DNA from: Candidatus Sericytochromatia bacterium
GTDB taxonomy: Bacteria > Cyanobacteriota > Sericytochromatia > UBA7694
Length of the DNA: 64,000 bases
Direction of reading: 5' to 3'
Assembly: GCA_018780035.1 (NCBI GenBank)
Contig: JADMKE010000020.1
Location: 184,326 to 248,325 of the forward strand
In this document: positions 1-9,017 of the stretch, one piece after another
Numbering within the stretch: the first letter of the stretch is position 1
Layout: each line of letters starts with the position of its first letter
Notes under the pieces: generated by a model
Database searches by the model: none
What the model saw: the letters and a program-made list of their open reading frames with translations, nothing else
Told to the model about the DNA's origin: nothing
Position numbers and translations under genes: made by a program

Positions 1-787
1 CCGCAGCCACACCTGCAGCTGGCCCTGAGAGCATGGTCAGAATCGGACGTTTGCGCATTTCAGCAATATCCATAATGCCACCATCGGAGCGCATGACCAT
101 CAAGGGCGCAGTGATGCCACTCTCGCGAATGGCTTTTTCGGTCATATTGGCGGTTTCGAGCATTTTGGGCATCATGCTGGCATTGAGCACCGCTGTGCGG
201 GTGCGCACGCGCAAGCCATAGAGCCGCGAAATGCGACTGGCAGCAGTGGCCAAATAGCCCATGCTCTCTGCGACTTTGACAATCTGATCTTCGCGCTCGG
301 GATTGTCCACCCCAAAGGCCTCAGAGGCCACGAAGACCTGGGCACCTTCAGCAGCCAGGTCGCGGAGCAATTCGCGAATCTTGGCTTCATTGAGTTCAGT
401 TTTGGCGGTATCGACAAAGCGAAAACGGGTGGGCAGAATCTTGCCGGGAGCCAATTCAATCCCATTGAGGTGGGTTTCTTGGCGGGCGCGCAAACCCTCT
501 AAGCCCGAACCCAGACCGATAATGCCCACTTGGGCCACATCTCCTTCGAGCAGGGCATTGGTGGCCTGGGTGGTCGAGTGGGCGATCAGAATGATCTCAG
601 GAATCTGAATATCTGTGAGTTCGAGCAGGGCTTGTAACGAATCGACCACTCCCCGTGCAACACCCTCTGCGGCTTTGTGGCTGGTAGGAACACAGGCTTT
701 GCCCACCAATTGCTGGTTGCGAATGTCCATGGCCACAGCATGGGTAAAGGTGCCGCCGACATCAATGCCAATTTTAATTTTACGCAT
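1..787 (-). CDS. Hydantoinase/oxoprolinase-family protein, N-terminal part (runs off left edge)
   Basis: Open frame from an ATG at 787 down to base 1 without a stop, so only the first 262 codons are present. The product starts [18 protein letters not shown], the ASKHA-type phosphate-binding loop typical of the N-terminal domain of HyuA/5-oxoprolinase proteins, and continues with [15 protein letters not shown] and, near the left edge, LSGPAAGV, both usual in that family. Family members hydrolyse 5-oxoproline, hydantoins or related lactams with ATP, or carboxylate ketones; the substrate cannot be told from this fragment. The start lies 11 bases after the stop of the upstream permease gene, so the two probably form one operon and the permease may import the substrate. 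Family call is strong, substrate unknown. Confidence 0.88.
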   Translation of the reverse strand, partial: MRKIKIGIDVGGTFTHAVAMDIRNQQLVGKACVPTSHKAAEGVARGVVDSLQALLELTDIQIPEIILIAHSTTQATNALLEGDVAQVGIIGLGSGLEGLRARQETHLNGIELAPGKILPTRFRFVDTAKTELNEAKIRELLRDLAAEGAQVFVASEAFGVDNPEREDQIVKVAESMGYLATAASRISRLYGLRVRTRTAVLNASMMPKMLETANMTEKAIRESGITAPLMVMRSDGGIMDIAEMRKRPILTMLSGPAAGVAA

Positions 788-798
788 GAGTTTACGCT

Positions 799-2283
799 TT
801 AGCCCCGCAAATACAGACTGGCGGAGGCCATGAGGCCCAGACTGGCTGCTCCCCAGGCATAAGGCAAGGTGTTCCAAAGCACTTTCTGTACGTCGACACG
901 CATTTCGTTGGCCAGCCAGACATTTTGGGTATTGGTGGGGTCGGAAATGCCCTGCACCTGGCCGACAGACATCAGCAGGCCCATGACAGCCGTAGGAGGC
1001 AGGCCTGCAGCCAGAAAAACCGTCGCCAAGCCAAAACCCATGCCCCAAAGATTGAGGGGGCCCCGGTACAGCGCCAAGGGAGCGAGCAAACTAAACATCA
1101 AGACATAGACCAAAGGGTGTTTGGGAATAATGGCCTGTACCAGTGGCTGAATGAGCTTGAGGACCGGCCAGCCGTTGGGAAAGGCCTCTTTGGGCAAATC
1201 GCCGCCAGGGCCCATGATGGCAATCAAAATCATGCCGATCCCAAACATCAGAATCACCGCAGGCATCACCATGGCAGAGCCTTCTAAACAGGACTGAATC
1301 AAGACATTTAAATGGCCTTTGCGCCAGGTCGCAAGAAAGACGTAGAGCAGCCCAATCACAAAAGCAGCAACAAAATTGACGTTATACAAGAGAATTAAGA
1401 TCAGCGGCAGTACAGGCCCCAGAAAGGCACTCCAATGCACCTCCCCTTTGTGATTTTGGCCCAGCGAGGCACGGTAGCCGACCAGGCCCAGAAGCGCAAT
1501 CAGCCCCACCCCGGCCCCCCATTGCAGGGCCACAAACACATTTCCCAGTCCCCCCATCATCAGCAAACGCATTTCATTGCTCAGACCCAAGCCCCAGAGC
1601 GCCACAGCACCTGCACCCAGGGTCAGGATTCCAGCCCCGTTGAGGGCCAACTTTTTGAAATTGAGATCGTGGCCATCGCGCCAGAGCTGGATGGTGATAT
1701 ACACCAGCGCCAGAGCAAAGACAATGGCAAAGATAATCAAGGCAAAGGGGCGAACTTGTTCAGGCTTGAGCTTCATGACTTCGGTATAAAGGGCCCAATT
1801 GCCCACATTGAGCGTGCCGCCAATCGAAATGCCCAATAAAAAGATCCCCACAGTGGTGAGCGGACCCACCCCCACAGAGACCAGCACAGGCAGCACAATC
1901 GTGGCCACCATAATAATCGCACCCAGGCCACCCAAGGTTGAAAAGAGCAGAATAATCAGCACCAACATCGTCACAGAGATCAGCCAGGGATTGTCTCCAG
2001 AGAGTTCTGCACCTTTTTTAATAAAGTTTTCGGCCACACCGGTTTTTTGTAAAATGGCACCCAACATGCCTCCAAAAAGGGCCACGACATAGGCCCCTGA
2101 AAGCTTGGCGGGGCCTCCACCGACCACATATTCCAAGACATAATTTAAAGGCACACCGCCAGCCAGTGCCAAGAGCACGGCCAAAAGGGGCAAAGCCAGG
2201 AGGGCGGGCAAAAGACGGGTGACCATGAGCAAGGTCAGGCCGGCAAAGCTGAGAAAGATCAAGATAATTTGTATGGTTTGCAT
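799..2283 (-). CDS. Polytopic permease, probably anion/proton transporter-like
   Basis: A 494-residue protein made almost entirely of hydrophobic helices (about 12 segments), with glycine-rich re-entrant-looking stretches such as [19 protein letters not shown] and, near the C-terminus, [16 protein letters not shown]. The two-half organisation resembles ion-transporter-superfamily permeases of the gluconate/citrate type; I cannot assign a named family with certainty. It is the first gene of a minus-strand pair, just upstream of a hydantoinase/oxoprolinase-type enzyme, which suggests uptake of an organic acid or lactam used by that enzyme. A perfect -10 hexamer (TATAAT) lies 20 bases upstream of the ATG. 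Inner-membrane location is safe, the substrate is inference. Confidence 0.8.
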   Translation of the reverse strand: MQTIQIILIFLSFAGLTLLMVTRLLPALLALPLLAVLLALAGGVPLNYVLEYVVGGGPAKLSGAYVVALFGGMLGAILQKTGVAENFIKKGAELSGDNPWLISVTMLVLIILLFSTLGGLGAIIMVATIVLPVLVSVGVGPLTTVGIFLLGISIGGTLNVGNWALYTEVMKLKPEQVRPFALIIFAIVFALALVYITIQLWRDGHDLNFKKLALNGAGILTLGAGAVALWGLGLSNEMRLLMMGGLGNVFVALQWGAGVGLIALLGLVGYRASLGQNHKGEVHWSAFLGPVLPLILILLYNVNFVAAFVIGLLYVFLATWRKGHLNVLIQSCLEGSAMVMPAVILMFGIGMILIAIMGPGGDLPKEAFPNGWPVLKLIQPLVQAIIPKHPLVYVLMFSLLAPLALYRGPLNLWGMGFGLATVFLAAGLPPTAVMGLLMSVGQVQGISDPTNTQNVWLANEMRVDVQKVLWNTLPYAWGAASLGLMASASLYLRG

Positions 2284-2303
2284 GGTGGTTTTGACTCTGC
2301 CTG

Positions 2304-2309
2304 ATTATA
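2304..2309 (-). promoter_or_regulatory. Candidate -10 hexamer for permease/hydantoinase operon
   Basis: Perfect TATAAT on the minus strand, 20 bases before the permease ATG at 2283, giving a leader of roughly 13 bases. The corresponding -35 position has no good match, so this is a pattern call only. Confidence 0.4.
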
Positions 2310-2371
2310 CCCTTTCTGGGCAAATCAGAACTATGCGCAAGATTACAATTCAAACAGTGAAAGCCTGAGAG

Positions 2372-2402
2372 TTGAGACAAAGCCCTTGGGATCCGCTACA
2401 AT
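2372..2402 (+). promoter_or_regulatory. Candidate promoter of the FHA-cyclase operon
   Basis: TTGAGA (2372-2377) and TACAAT (2397-2402) separated by 19 bases, upstream of the cyclase start at 2457. Spacing is longer than ideal, so confidence is low. Confidence 0.3.
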
Positions 2403-2456
2403 GAGAGAAAACTCAAGACGTGAATAAAGAACCGTTTGGGAGCGCATCAGCCGGGC

Positions 2457-3635
2457 ATGAGCACCGAAAAACTGGAACCCTCTACCGTGGACAAATTTCT
2501 GCCCACGTCCCCACATGCAGGTCTGGATGACTGGGATGAAGATGCAACCATCATCGGCGATTTGGGCATGGTCGAAGAGACGACGTCTGAAGCCGGTCTG
2601 ATGCTCAAGGGGATGGGGTTACAATACAATCTCGGTTTGGCGCCTGTGCTTTTGGGCCGCGACGCGGGCTGTACCCTCACCCTCAATTCAAAAATGATTT
2701 CCCGCTACCATCTCGCCATTTACAAATTTGGCGGCCATTACCGGGTGCGCGATTTGCACTCTACCAATGGTGTTTTGCTCAACCAGATGCGGGTCAGCCA
2801 ATCGGTGATTCGGGCTCAGGATCAAATTCAATTGGGAGACCAAAGTTTTCAGGTTTTGCCCGCTCCCCATCCCCCCGAACCCTATGCGGGCGAATGTGTT
2901 GTGCTGTTTTTGGATTTGGCCAATTCCACAGGCCTGGCCGAGCGCTACGGCGAGGCCTTTAATCTCTTTATTCAGGCTGAAATTGCCAAACTCGAAGACC
3001 GGGCCCTGATTCACAGGGGCATTCCGATCAAAAATTTGGGTGATGGCCTGATGTGTGCCTTTGGACTGGGCCCCCAACAACCCAATACCCTCTCCCCCCC
3101 AGATCAGGCTTTGGCTTTTGCCTGGGAAGCCGTGCGCGGATTTCGGCAACTGACGTCTTACCCAGATCTGCGCCTGCGGGCAGGCATTCATCTGGGCGAA
3201 GTCAGTTATGCCGAACAGGAATCGCTCGACCTCTTTGGCGATACAGTCAATTTGGCCTCACGGCTGGAATACTGCAACAAAGAATATGGCACCCAGATTT
3301 TGGTCAGCCATGCCCTGAGGGCCAAAACCCAGCGCTGCCAACCCTTTTTGCGCGAAGTAGATACCGTCCGGGTGGCAGGTAAAGAAGAGCCCGTAACGCT
3401 CTATGCCTGGGAAGAACACAGTTTAAGCCCCGGTGCTGAATCGCAGTTTCAGGCCTATTTACAGGCCCTGCAACTCTACCGCCTGGGCAAATTTCCCCAG
3501 GCCCGCTCCTGTTTGGCGTCCCCCCAACTCAGCCAAGATATACTGGCCCAAAATCTCTTGCACCGCCTGCATGAACTGCCCGAAATGGCTCCCGACGATT
3601 GGTCGGGCATCTGGCAATTGGAAAAAAATGTTTAA
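2457..3635 (+). CDS. FHA domain-class III nucleotide cyclase
   Basis: A 392-residue soluble protein. Residues about 55-135 form a forkhead-associated (FHA) domain with its phosphothreonine-binding residues visible: GR at 67-68, SRYH at 82-85 and STNG at 102-105. Residues about 145-320 form a class III nucleotide cyclase, with metal-binding aspartates in FLDLANST (D153) and NLGDGLM (D196). The last 70 residues look helical. It most likely makes cAMP when the FHA domain binds a phosphorylated partner, but no kinase is encoded beside it. I chose the ATG at 2457 over the in-frame TTG at 2436 because a GGGAG sits upstream of it. Followed at 18 bases by the TPR-AAA gene, so probably first in an operon. 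Confidence 0.88.
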   Translation: MSTEKLEPSTVDKFLPTSPHAGLDDWDEDATIIGDLGMVEETTSEAGLMLKGMGLQYNLGLAPVLLGRDAGCTLTLNSKMISRYHLAIYKFGGHYRVRDLHSTNGVLLNQMRVSQSVIRAQDQIQLGDQSFQVLPAPHPPEPYAGECVVLFLDLANSTGLAERYGEAFNLFIQAEIAKLEDRALIHRGIPIKNLGDGLMCAFGLGPQQPNTLSPPDQALAFAWEAVRGFRQLTSYPDLRLRAGIHLGEVSYAEQESLDLFGDTVNLASRLEYCNKEYGTQILVSHALRAKTQRCQPFLREVDTVRVAGKEEPVTLYAWEEHSLSPGAESQFQAYLQALQLYRLGKFPQARSCLASPQLSQDILAQNLLHRLHELPEMAPDDWSGIWQLEKNV

Positions 3636-3652
3636 ACCCTTTGGAGCTGCCC

Positions 3653-5068
3653 ATGCCCTTTAATGAAGAATTGGTCGCATCGCTGCGTGCGGCACTGGCC
3701 GCCAACCCCGACAATCCCCATTTGCACAAACACCTGGGAGATATTCTGATGGCAGGCGAAGATCTTTTAGGGGCTGAGCAAGAATACCGTTTGGCCCTCA
3801 AACTTTCGCCCCAAGATCTGGGTATCAAATTGGCTTTGGCCGAGGCCTTTCTCAAACAGGAAAAACACTCAGCCTCACTGGTGCTGGTCGAAGATCTGCT
3901 GGCGGAACCCAATCCTTCGGCCCAGGCCCATTTGCTCTCGGCCCATCTGATGGCCCGCAAAGGAGATATTGGCCGTGCAACCCACCATTACCTGAAAGCC
4001 CGCGAAATACAACCCGGCCTGCAGGACCCTGATCTCGAAAGCCGGATTCCCTTCTTTGAACCGCCAGATCCACCGCAGAGTCAAGTCCCTGAACTGCCGG
4101 CTCCACCAGGCATCGACCTGTCCCAGCTCTCGTTCTTTCAATTGGCGGCGGAGTCTGAATTGGAACGTGTTCCCGCCCAGTCTTTTCCCGAAGAACCTGG
4201 ATTTTTGCCCCTGGAAAAACCCGATCTGGGCTTTGCCGATGTGGGCGGCATGAGCCAGGTCAAAGAAGAAATCGAACTCAAGATCATTCACCCGCTCAAA
4301 CACCCCGAACTCTACGCCGCTTATGGCAAAAGTGCAGGTGGTGGCATTTTGATGTATGGCCCCCCGGGTTGCGGCAAGACCCATCTGGCCCGCGCCACTG
4401 CCGGTGAGGTCAATGCCTCGTTTTTGGCCGTGGGCATCAACGATATCTTGGACATGTGGATGGGCCAGAGTGAACGCAATTTGCACCAAATCTTTGAACA
4501 GGCCCGGGCGAGCACACCCTGTGTGCTGTTCTTTGACGAAGTAGATGCCCTGGGTGCCAGCCGCAGCGACATGCGCCAGAGTGCAGGCCGCCACCTGATC
4601 AACCAGTTTTTGCTCGAACTCGACGGCATTCAGGCCCGCAACGAAGGGGTCTTGATTCTGGCTGCAACCAACGCCCCCTGGCATCTCGATCCCGCTTTTC
4701 GCCGTCCAGGCCGCTTTGATCGGATTTTGTTTGTGCCGCCCCCCGATCAAGAGAGCCGCGAAGCAATCCTCAAGCTGATTCTCAGTGGAAAACCCACCGA
4801 GGGCATCGATTACACCACGCTGGCCAAAAAGAGTGAAGGTCTGTCGGGGGCCGATCTCAAGGCCCTGGTTGATCGGGCCGTCGAAATGCGGCTGCGGGAG
4901 GCAATCAAAAGTGGCAGCCCGGCTCCACTGCGGCAAAAAGATCTGCTGCAGGCCCTCAAACAAACCCGCTCAACGGTGCAAGAATGGCTGACCAGCGCTC
5001 GCAATTATGCCCTTTACGCCAATCAGAGCGGTTTTTATGACGACGTTTTGCACTATCTCAAACTCTGA
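3653..5068 (+). CDS. TPR-AAA+ ATPase, Cdc48/p97 type
   Basis: A 471-residue protein. Residues 1-125 are TPR-like helical repeats, then a proline-rich linker, then one classical AAA module from about 190. It has Walker A GPPGCGKT (236-243), Walker B VLFFDE (291-296), the second region of homology with arginines in RRPGRFDR, and the C-terminal SGADLKALVDRA helix. This is the Cdc48/FtsH/Pex1 type of AAA domain, which remodels or unfolds proteins as a hexamer. No protease or membrane segment is present, so it is probably a chaperone-like remodeller whose TPRs choose the substrate. The ATG at 3653 follows a GGAG at six bases; a GTG at 3599 would overlap the cyclase gene and lacks such a site. Confidence 0.9.
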   Translation: MPFNEELVASLRAALAANPDNPHLHKHLGDILMAGEDLLGAEQEYRLALKLSPQDLGIKLALAEAFLKQEKHSASLVLVEDLLAEPNPSAQAHLLSAHLMARKGDIGRATHHYLKAREIQPGLQDPDLESRIPFFEPPDPPQSQVPELPAPPGIDLSQLSFFQLAAESELERVPAQSFPEEPGFLPLEKPDLGFADVGGMSQVKEEIELKIIHPLKHPELYAAYGKSAGGGILMYGPPGCGKTHLARATAGEVNASFLAVGINDILDMWMGQSERNLHQIFEQARASTPCVLFFDEVDALGASRSDMRQSAGRHLINQFLLELDGIQARNEGVLILAATNAPWHLDPAFRRPGRFDRILFVPPPDQESREAILKLILSGKPTEGIDYTTLAKKSEGLSGADLKALVDRAVEMRLREAIKSGSPAPLRQKDLLQALKQTRSTVQEWLTSARNYALYANQSGFYDDVLHYLKL

Positions 5069-5080
5069 CTCACACGCTCA

Positions 5081-6337
5081 ATGTTCACCCCCTCTTACGA
5101 ACGCATTCAGCTCTTGATCCAGCAGTCCCGTTATGTCCAAGCCGAACGGGAGCTGCGCGAGGTACTCTACCAAAGCCCTGATGAACCTTTTGTGCATGCC
5201 CTGCTGGCACTCTGCCTGTCGGAACAGGACAAACTCAAAGAGGCCCTGCCTTCGGCCCATACCGCAGTGGCCCTGGCTCCCGACTCACCTTGGTGCCGCT
5301 ATATCTTGGCCACTGTGCTCTCGCGCCAGGGCAAATTGGACGAGGCCCGTAAGGTCATCTTGGCCGCCATTGCCCAGGCCCCCGACGACCCCGATTATTT
5401 TGCCCTCTTGGGCAGCCTGTATTTGCAAGAAAATCGCTGGCAAGAGGCCTTGGATAACGCTGAAATCGGTCTGAGCCTCGACCCGGAGCATGTGGTTTGC
5501 AACAATTTGCGCAGCATGGCCCTGATCAAATTGGGCAAGGGCGACGCCGCTTTAGCAGGACTGGCCTCGGCCCTGATGCAAGAACCCGACAATGCCCTGA
5601 CCCATGCCAATCGGGGCTGGACCCTGCTCGAACAGGGGCAAAACGAAGCGGCCTTGGCGGCCTTTCAAGAGGCCCTGAGCCTCGATCCCAACCTGGACTG
5701 GGCCCGCGAAGGGCTGGTCGAGGCGCTCAAGGCCCGCTACCTGATCTACCGCTTGATGCTCAAGTATTTTTTTATGATGGGCCGCCTGCGCCGCAGCCAC
5801 CAATGGCTGGTCATGATCGGTCTGCTGCTGGGCGTGCGCCTGTTGCGGTTGGTTTTCCCAGCCCAGACCCACCTCTGGGTCAGCGGGGCAGTTTTTGGTC
5901 TGTATCTGGGTTTTGTGCTGCTGACCTGGCTGGCGGATCCGCTGTTTAACCTGGTCTTGCGCTTTAATCGCTATGGCCGCTTGGCCCTCTCAGCGGAGCA
6001 AACGGTGGCCAGCAATTGGCTGGGCGGCTTGCTGGGGGGCGGCTTGCTGGCGGGCCTGACAGGTCTGGCACTTTCGTCTTGGCCGCTGCTCGGTTTGGGC
6101 ATCATGGCCCTGGCCATGACCATCCCCGTCTCGGGTACATTTATGACTGCAGAGGCCCGCAGCCGCCAGTTTTTGGGCATTTACACGGGCATGTTGGCCC
6201 TGACAGGCGGAATCGGCTTGGCCTGCTTGGCACTCAAATGGACCGGCCTGGCGCTCATTCTGCTGATCGCCTTTGCCTTGGGCTGGGTCGGGTTTTCTTG
6301 GACCGCCAATTTATTGCCTTGGCGGAAGAATGCATAA
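5081..6337 (+). CDS. TPR protein with C-terminal membrane domain
   Basis: A 418-residue protein that starts 12 bases after the AAA gene and is probably its operon partner. Residues 1-220 are tandem TPRs, with repeated WxxAL and LxLxP patterns such as NRWQEALDNAEIGLSLDP and NEAALAAFQEALSLDP. Residues about 240-410 hold five or six hydrophobic helices (GLLLGVRLLRLVF, SGAVFGLYLGFVLLTW, a glycine-rich GGLLGGGLLAGLTGLAL and further segments). The TPR domain would face the cytoplasm and tether a partner, possibly the AAA ATPase or the FHA-cyclase, to the membrane. That partnership is inferred from gene order. No named family recognised for the membrane part. Confidence 0.85.
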   Translation: MFTPSYERIQLLIQQSRYVQAERELREVLYQSPDEPFVHALLALCLSEQDKLKEALPSAHTAVALAPDSPWCRYILATVLSRQGKLDEARKVILAAIAQAPDDPDYFALLGSLYLQENRWQEALDNAEIGLSLDPEHVVCNNLRSMALIKLGKGDAALAGLASALMQEPDNALTHANRGWTLLEQGQNEAALAAFQEALSLDPNLDWAREGLVEALKARYLIYRLMLKYFFMMGRLRRSHQWLVMIGLLLGVRLLRLVFPAQTHLWVSGAVFGLYLGFVLLTWLADPLFNLVLRFNRYGRLALSAEQTVASNWLGGLLGGGLLAGLTGLALSSWPLLGLGIMALAMTIPVSGTFMTAEARSRQFLGIYTGMLALTGGIGLACLALKWTGLALILLIAFALGWVGFSWTANLLPWRKNA

Positions 6338-6365
6338 AAAATATATATGCAATTTTGCATAATCA

Positions 6366-6405
6366 AACACATACTGTTTTTATGAAAATAAGTATGTGTT
6401 ATGAT
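6366..6405 (+). promoter_or_regulatory. Inverted repeat and -10 upstream of toxin-antitoxin genes
   Basis: AACACATACT (6366-6375) and AGTATGTGTT (6391-6400) are a perfect 10-base inverted repeat with a 15-base centre. A TATGAT -10-like hexamer (6400-6405) abuts the right arm. This is what an autoregulatory operator of a ribbon-helix-helix antitoxin looks like, placed about 40 bases before the antitoxin ATG. Confidence 0.5.
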
Positions 6406-6442
6406 CTTGGTAGATTTTACGCGATCCAAAGAAAGTCAATCT

Positions 6443-6691
6443 ATGAAAAAAATTGCAAGTGCTGAACGGGTGACGGTTTCTATGCCTGCTCCTCTGCGCC
6501 AACAAATAGAGCAACTCAAATCTGAATTGGCGATTTCCCAGAGTGAGTTTTTTCAACGGGCTGCCGAGCATTTTATTCAGCTTCATCAAAAGCAAAAAAT
6601 GGAGCAGGCCGCCTTAAAAATGGCCCCCTATTATGCTTCCGATCCCGAACTCACCGCTTTTAGTGTGCTCGATGGCAAAGATTTTAAATGA
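6443..6691 (+). CDS. Ribbon-helix-helix antitoxin (MazE/CopG-like)
   Basis: An 82-residue protein whose N-terminus, ERVTVSMPAPLRQQIEQLK, fits a ribbon-helix-helix beta strand plus first helix, followed by ELAISQSEFFQRAAEHFI as the second helix. The C-terminal 25 residues would be the toxin-binding tail. Its stop codon overlaps the start of the MazF-like gene (ATGA), the normal layout of an antitoxin-toxin pair. I chose the ATG at 6443, since the longer frame from 6401 starts inside the inverted repeat/-10 region. It should neutralise the toxin and repress the operon through the inverted repeat at 6366-6400. Confidence 0.8.
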   Translation: MKKIASAERVTVSMPAPLRQQIEQLKSELAISQSEFFQRAAEHFIQLHQKQKMEQAALKMAPYYASDPELTAFSVLDGKDFK

Positions 6692-7032
6692 AACAGCGTG
6701 AGATTTGGTTGGTCAACCTCGATCCGACTTTGGGAGCTGAGATCAGTAAAACCCGGCCAGCACTGATTGTGAGTGCGGATGAAATGGGCATTTTACCCTT
6801 GCGCATCATTGCGCCGATTACCGATGCCAAACCCCATTATCTGAATGTCCCCTGGTTGGTTGAGCTGGCCCCCACACGGGCCAATGGCTTGAAGAAAAAA
6901 TCTGTCGTCGATCTTTTTCAGGTGCGCTCAGTTTCTTCTCAGCGGCTGGTCAAAAAATGGGGTCTGATTCAAACTGAAGAATTTGAGCACGTGATGCAGG
7001 CTTTGCAACAGGTCTTTGGGATGCGCGTTTGA
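6688..7032 (+). CDS. MazF/PemK-family endoribonuclease toxin
   Basis: A 114-residue protein starting MKQREIWLVNLDPTLGAEISKT, the hallmark opening of MazF/PemK (GxIWxVxxxPxxGxExxxxRP). RPALIVS and a C-terminal DLFQVRSVSSQRLVKKWG match the family's conserved arginine-containing strand and loop. MazF toxins cut mRNA at short sequence motifs. It overlaps the antitoxin by four bases upstream and the KDPG aldolase gene downstream (TGATG). The length is normal for the family and nothing appears broken. Confidence 0.9.
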   Translation: MKQREIWLVNLDPTLGAEISKTRPALIVSADEMGILPLRIIAPITDAKPHYLNVPWLVELAPTRANGLKKKSVVDLFQVRSVSSQRLVKKWGLIQTEEFEHVMQALQQVFGMRV

Positions 7033-7676
7033 TGTCGAATTACTTCGAGCACTTCGAAACTGCCTTGCACCGGCAATTTGTCTTGCCCATTCTGCGCTTG
7101 GACGACCCGCAGACCTGCCTGCATTTGGCCCGTTGTTTGGTCAAAGCAGGGTTTAAAATCCTCGAAATTACCCTGACCACCCCCGAAGCGCTGAAATTGA
7201 TCGCCACGTTGGCCCAAGAAGGGATTTGTATTGGCGCAGGCACGGTTCTGAGCAAAATCGAGGCCGAACGGGCCCTGGCCAGTGGGGCCCAGTTTCTGGT
7301 TTCACCGGGTCTGTCTCTGGAGATTGCCCAGGTGGCCGAAAAAGCCCAATTGCCGTATTTCCCCGGGGTGTATACCCCCAGCGAAGTCATGACCGCCCTC
7401 AATCATGACCTGACCCGGCTCAAGCTCTTTCCCGCCAGCACAGGCGGCCTGGATTACCTCAAACACCTGCAGGGGCCGTTCCCCCAGGTGCAGTGGCTGC
7501 CCACGGGCGGTCTGCATTTTGCCGAGTTAAAAGCCTGGCAGCGGGCAGGTGTTTTGGCGGTGGGCCAAGGCACACGTTTGGTCTCACCCGCGGCTTTGGC
7601 CCGCCAAGATTGGGCAAGCATTGAACAGGAGCTCAGATCCCTGCAGGCAGAAATTCAAAGCTGGTTTGTGGCTTAA
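7032..7676 (+). CDS. eda: KDPG/KHG aldolase
   Basis: A 214-residue protein of the 2-keto-3-deoxy-6-phosphogluconate / 4-hydroxy-2-oxoglutarate aldolase family. It has the catalytic glutamate in ILEITLTTPEA (E45), the phosphate-side GAGTVLS and the Schiff-base lysine in RLKLFPAS (K131). The enzyme splits KDPG into pyruvate and glyceraldehyde 3-phosphate in the Entner-Doudoroff pathway, or acts on a related keto acid. The ATG at 7032 overlaps the mazF stop (TGATG), so translation is likely coupled to the toxin gene; the in-frame TTG at 7029 is less likely. No edd, zwf or uronate gene is nearby. Confidence 0.92.
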   Translation: MSNYFEHFETALHRQFVLPILRLDDPQTCLHLARCLVKAGFKILEITLTTPEALKLIATLAQEGICIGAGTVLSKIEAERALASGAQFLVSPGLSLEIAQVAEKAQLPYFPGVYTPSEVMTALNHDLTRLKLFPASTGGLDYLKHLQGPFPQVQWLPTGGLHFAELKAWQRAGVLAVGQGTRLVSPAALARQDWASIEQELRSLQAEIQSWFVA

Positions 7677-7711
7677 TCATTGTTCAGGCCTTGCTCAAGG
7701 CGAGATCCGCT

Positions 7712-7918
7712 TCAGGTCAAGACTTTGGCCGTAAATCCAGCCCCTTCAATGCGGGCCTGTAACTCAGCCGCACTGAGACTGGTTTGGGCCTTGAGATGAT
7801 TGGATTCGAGGGTGACTTGCACCTCGGCTTGGGGATCGGCTTTTTGAATTGCACGGGTTACCGCCCGCACACAGCCTTGGCAGGTCATGCCTGTGACTTC
7901 AAAATTGCGTTCTTGCAT
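7712..7918 (-). CDS. Heavy-metal-associated (HMA) domain protein, CopZ-like
   Basis: A 68-residue single HMA domain with the metal-binding GMTCQGC motif (C13 and C16) after the first strand, and VQVTLESNHLKAQTSLSAAEL in the middle. Such proteins carry Cu(I), or sometimes Hg(II), in the cytoplasm to a P-type ATPase or regulator. No copper ATPase or CueR-type gene is in the window, so the partner is elsewhere. Convergent with eda. Confidence 0.9.
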   Translation of the reverse strand: MQERNFEVTGMTCQGCVRAVTRAIQKADPQAEVQVTLESNHLKAQTSLSAAELQARIEGAGFTAKVLT

Positions 7919-8035
7919 GGGGGGTGACTCCTTCGGGATAAATCCGGCTGACGGCAGTTGATCTGATGTCTATTTTCGCATAGCTCGCTGTAGATGGAAG
8001 TGTTTGACGAAGCCTCTGGTTGGGAATTTTAATGT

Positions 8036-8992
8036 ATGCCCACACCCCATACATTTTTGAGCGCATTATACCGGCTGAGCCACCGCTGGGGATTAATGAA
8101 TCTATTGACCCTGTATTGGCTGGTTTGGGCGGTTTTCGCTACCCAGAGATCGATTTGTCCTTCGCCTGTACGAACGCACTTTATGCAGATTGATGCTGCA
8201 TTCTTTTTGCCTCTGGCATGGATGCTCTTTTTTGCGTTCGTCTGTTTTTGCGAAACCCAACTCGCATTGAAGTTCCAATCGATTCGAAAACCAGCACAAT
8301 TATTGCTTCTGATCTGTTGGATCTGCTTGGGCAATTTGGCTGGGTTGCTTGTGGTAATTCCAAAAGTGCGCGAGAGCCCCTATTTTATCCTCTACACCTT
8401 GATTCTGATTTTGAGTCTGGGCTTCAAATTTGTGTTGGGTCCCCTCTTGGGCTATTTGCTCAAGGTTAAATTGCTCGAAGGCAGCAACGCTGTCCATCTC
8501 TGGGGAGTCGGGGGCATTTTTTTGCTTTTTTTGAGTCTGCTCTCCTCTCCCAACGCTGTGGGTAGTCATTGCGACCCTCACCGAAATTCAAGTGTCAAAG
8601 CCAATATGCATACCGTGCAGACCATGCTCGAAACCTATGGGGTCGATTGGGGCGGCTCCTTTCCTGCTACGTTTCGGCAAATAGAAACCGAGGCCCGCAT
8701 GGCCAGCAACCCCTATTGGAAAGATTTTTATCAGCCCTATACAGATTTTGCTTCTCAACCCGCTCAAACCGACTTCAATCCCAAAGTCGGTATTCCCCGC
8801 CGCCCCAAACCGATTGTCTGGGCTGGTTTATATTTTGGGCACGCCCCTGACTTATCTGTAGACAAACGTTACCCACCAGGACAGGTGATCTTTGAGGCTT
8901 TTTCTGAGACTCAGTATTTCCTCTATGGCAGCGATAGAGACGGTTATATCATCGAAGAGAAAAATGAGCCCTTTGTTTTAAGCAATTCTTAA
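8036..8992 (+). CDS. Multi-pass membrane protein with pseudopilin-like C-terminal domain
   Basis: A 318-residue protein. Residues 1-180 hold about five membrane helices (LLTLYWLVWAVF, FFLPLAWMLFFAFVCF, LLLLICWICLGNLAGLLVV, LYTLILILSLGFKFVLG, GVGGIFLLFLSLLSS). The last helix is followed by SVKANMHTVQTMLETYGVD and GGSFP, closely like the start of a type IV pilin / type II pseudopilin globular domain. The end (YFLYGSDRDGYIIEEKN) resembles the pseudopilin C-terminal strand. There is no prepilin peptidase site before the head. The family is unknown to me and the pilin resemblance is by motif only. A weaker homologue lies at 9319-9954. The start is uncertain, because a TTGACG/TTTAAT pair ends right before this ATG. 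Confidence 0.75.
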   Translation: MPTPHTFLSALYRLSHRWGLMNLLTLYWLVWAVFATQRSICPSPVRTHFMQIDAAFFLPLAWMLFFAFVCFCETQLALKFQSIRKPAQLLLLICWICLGNLAGLLVVIPKVRESPYFILYTLILILSLGFKFVLGPLLGYLLKVKLLEGSNAVHLWGVGGIFLLFLSLLSSPNAVGSHCDPHRNSSVKANMHTVQTMLETYGVDWGGSFPATFRQIETEARMASNPYWKDFYQPYTDFASQPAQTDFNPKVGIPRRPKPIVWAGLYFGHAPDLSVDKRYPPGQVIFEAFSETQYFLYGSDRDGYIIEEKNEPFVLSNS

Positions 8993-9017
8993 GCCCAAAA
9001 TTGAGCAACACACGCCA

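Noticed and set aside
1435..1839. Plus-strand open frame over the permease gene
   Set aside because: Translation is His/Gln/Pro-rich, and the minus strand gives clear membrane helices.
3875..4963. Minus-strand open frame (362 codons) over the AAA ATPase gene
   Set aside because: The opposite strand encodes intact Walker A, Walker B and arginine-finger motifs; this is a mirror frame.
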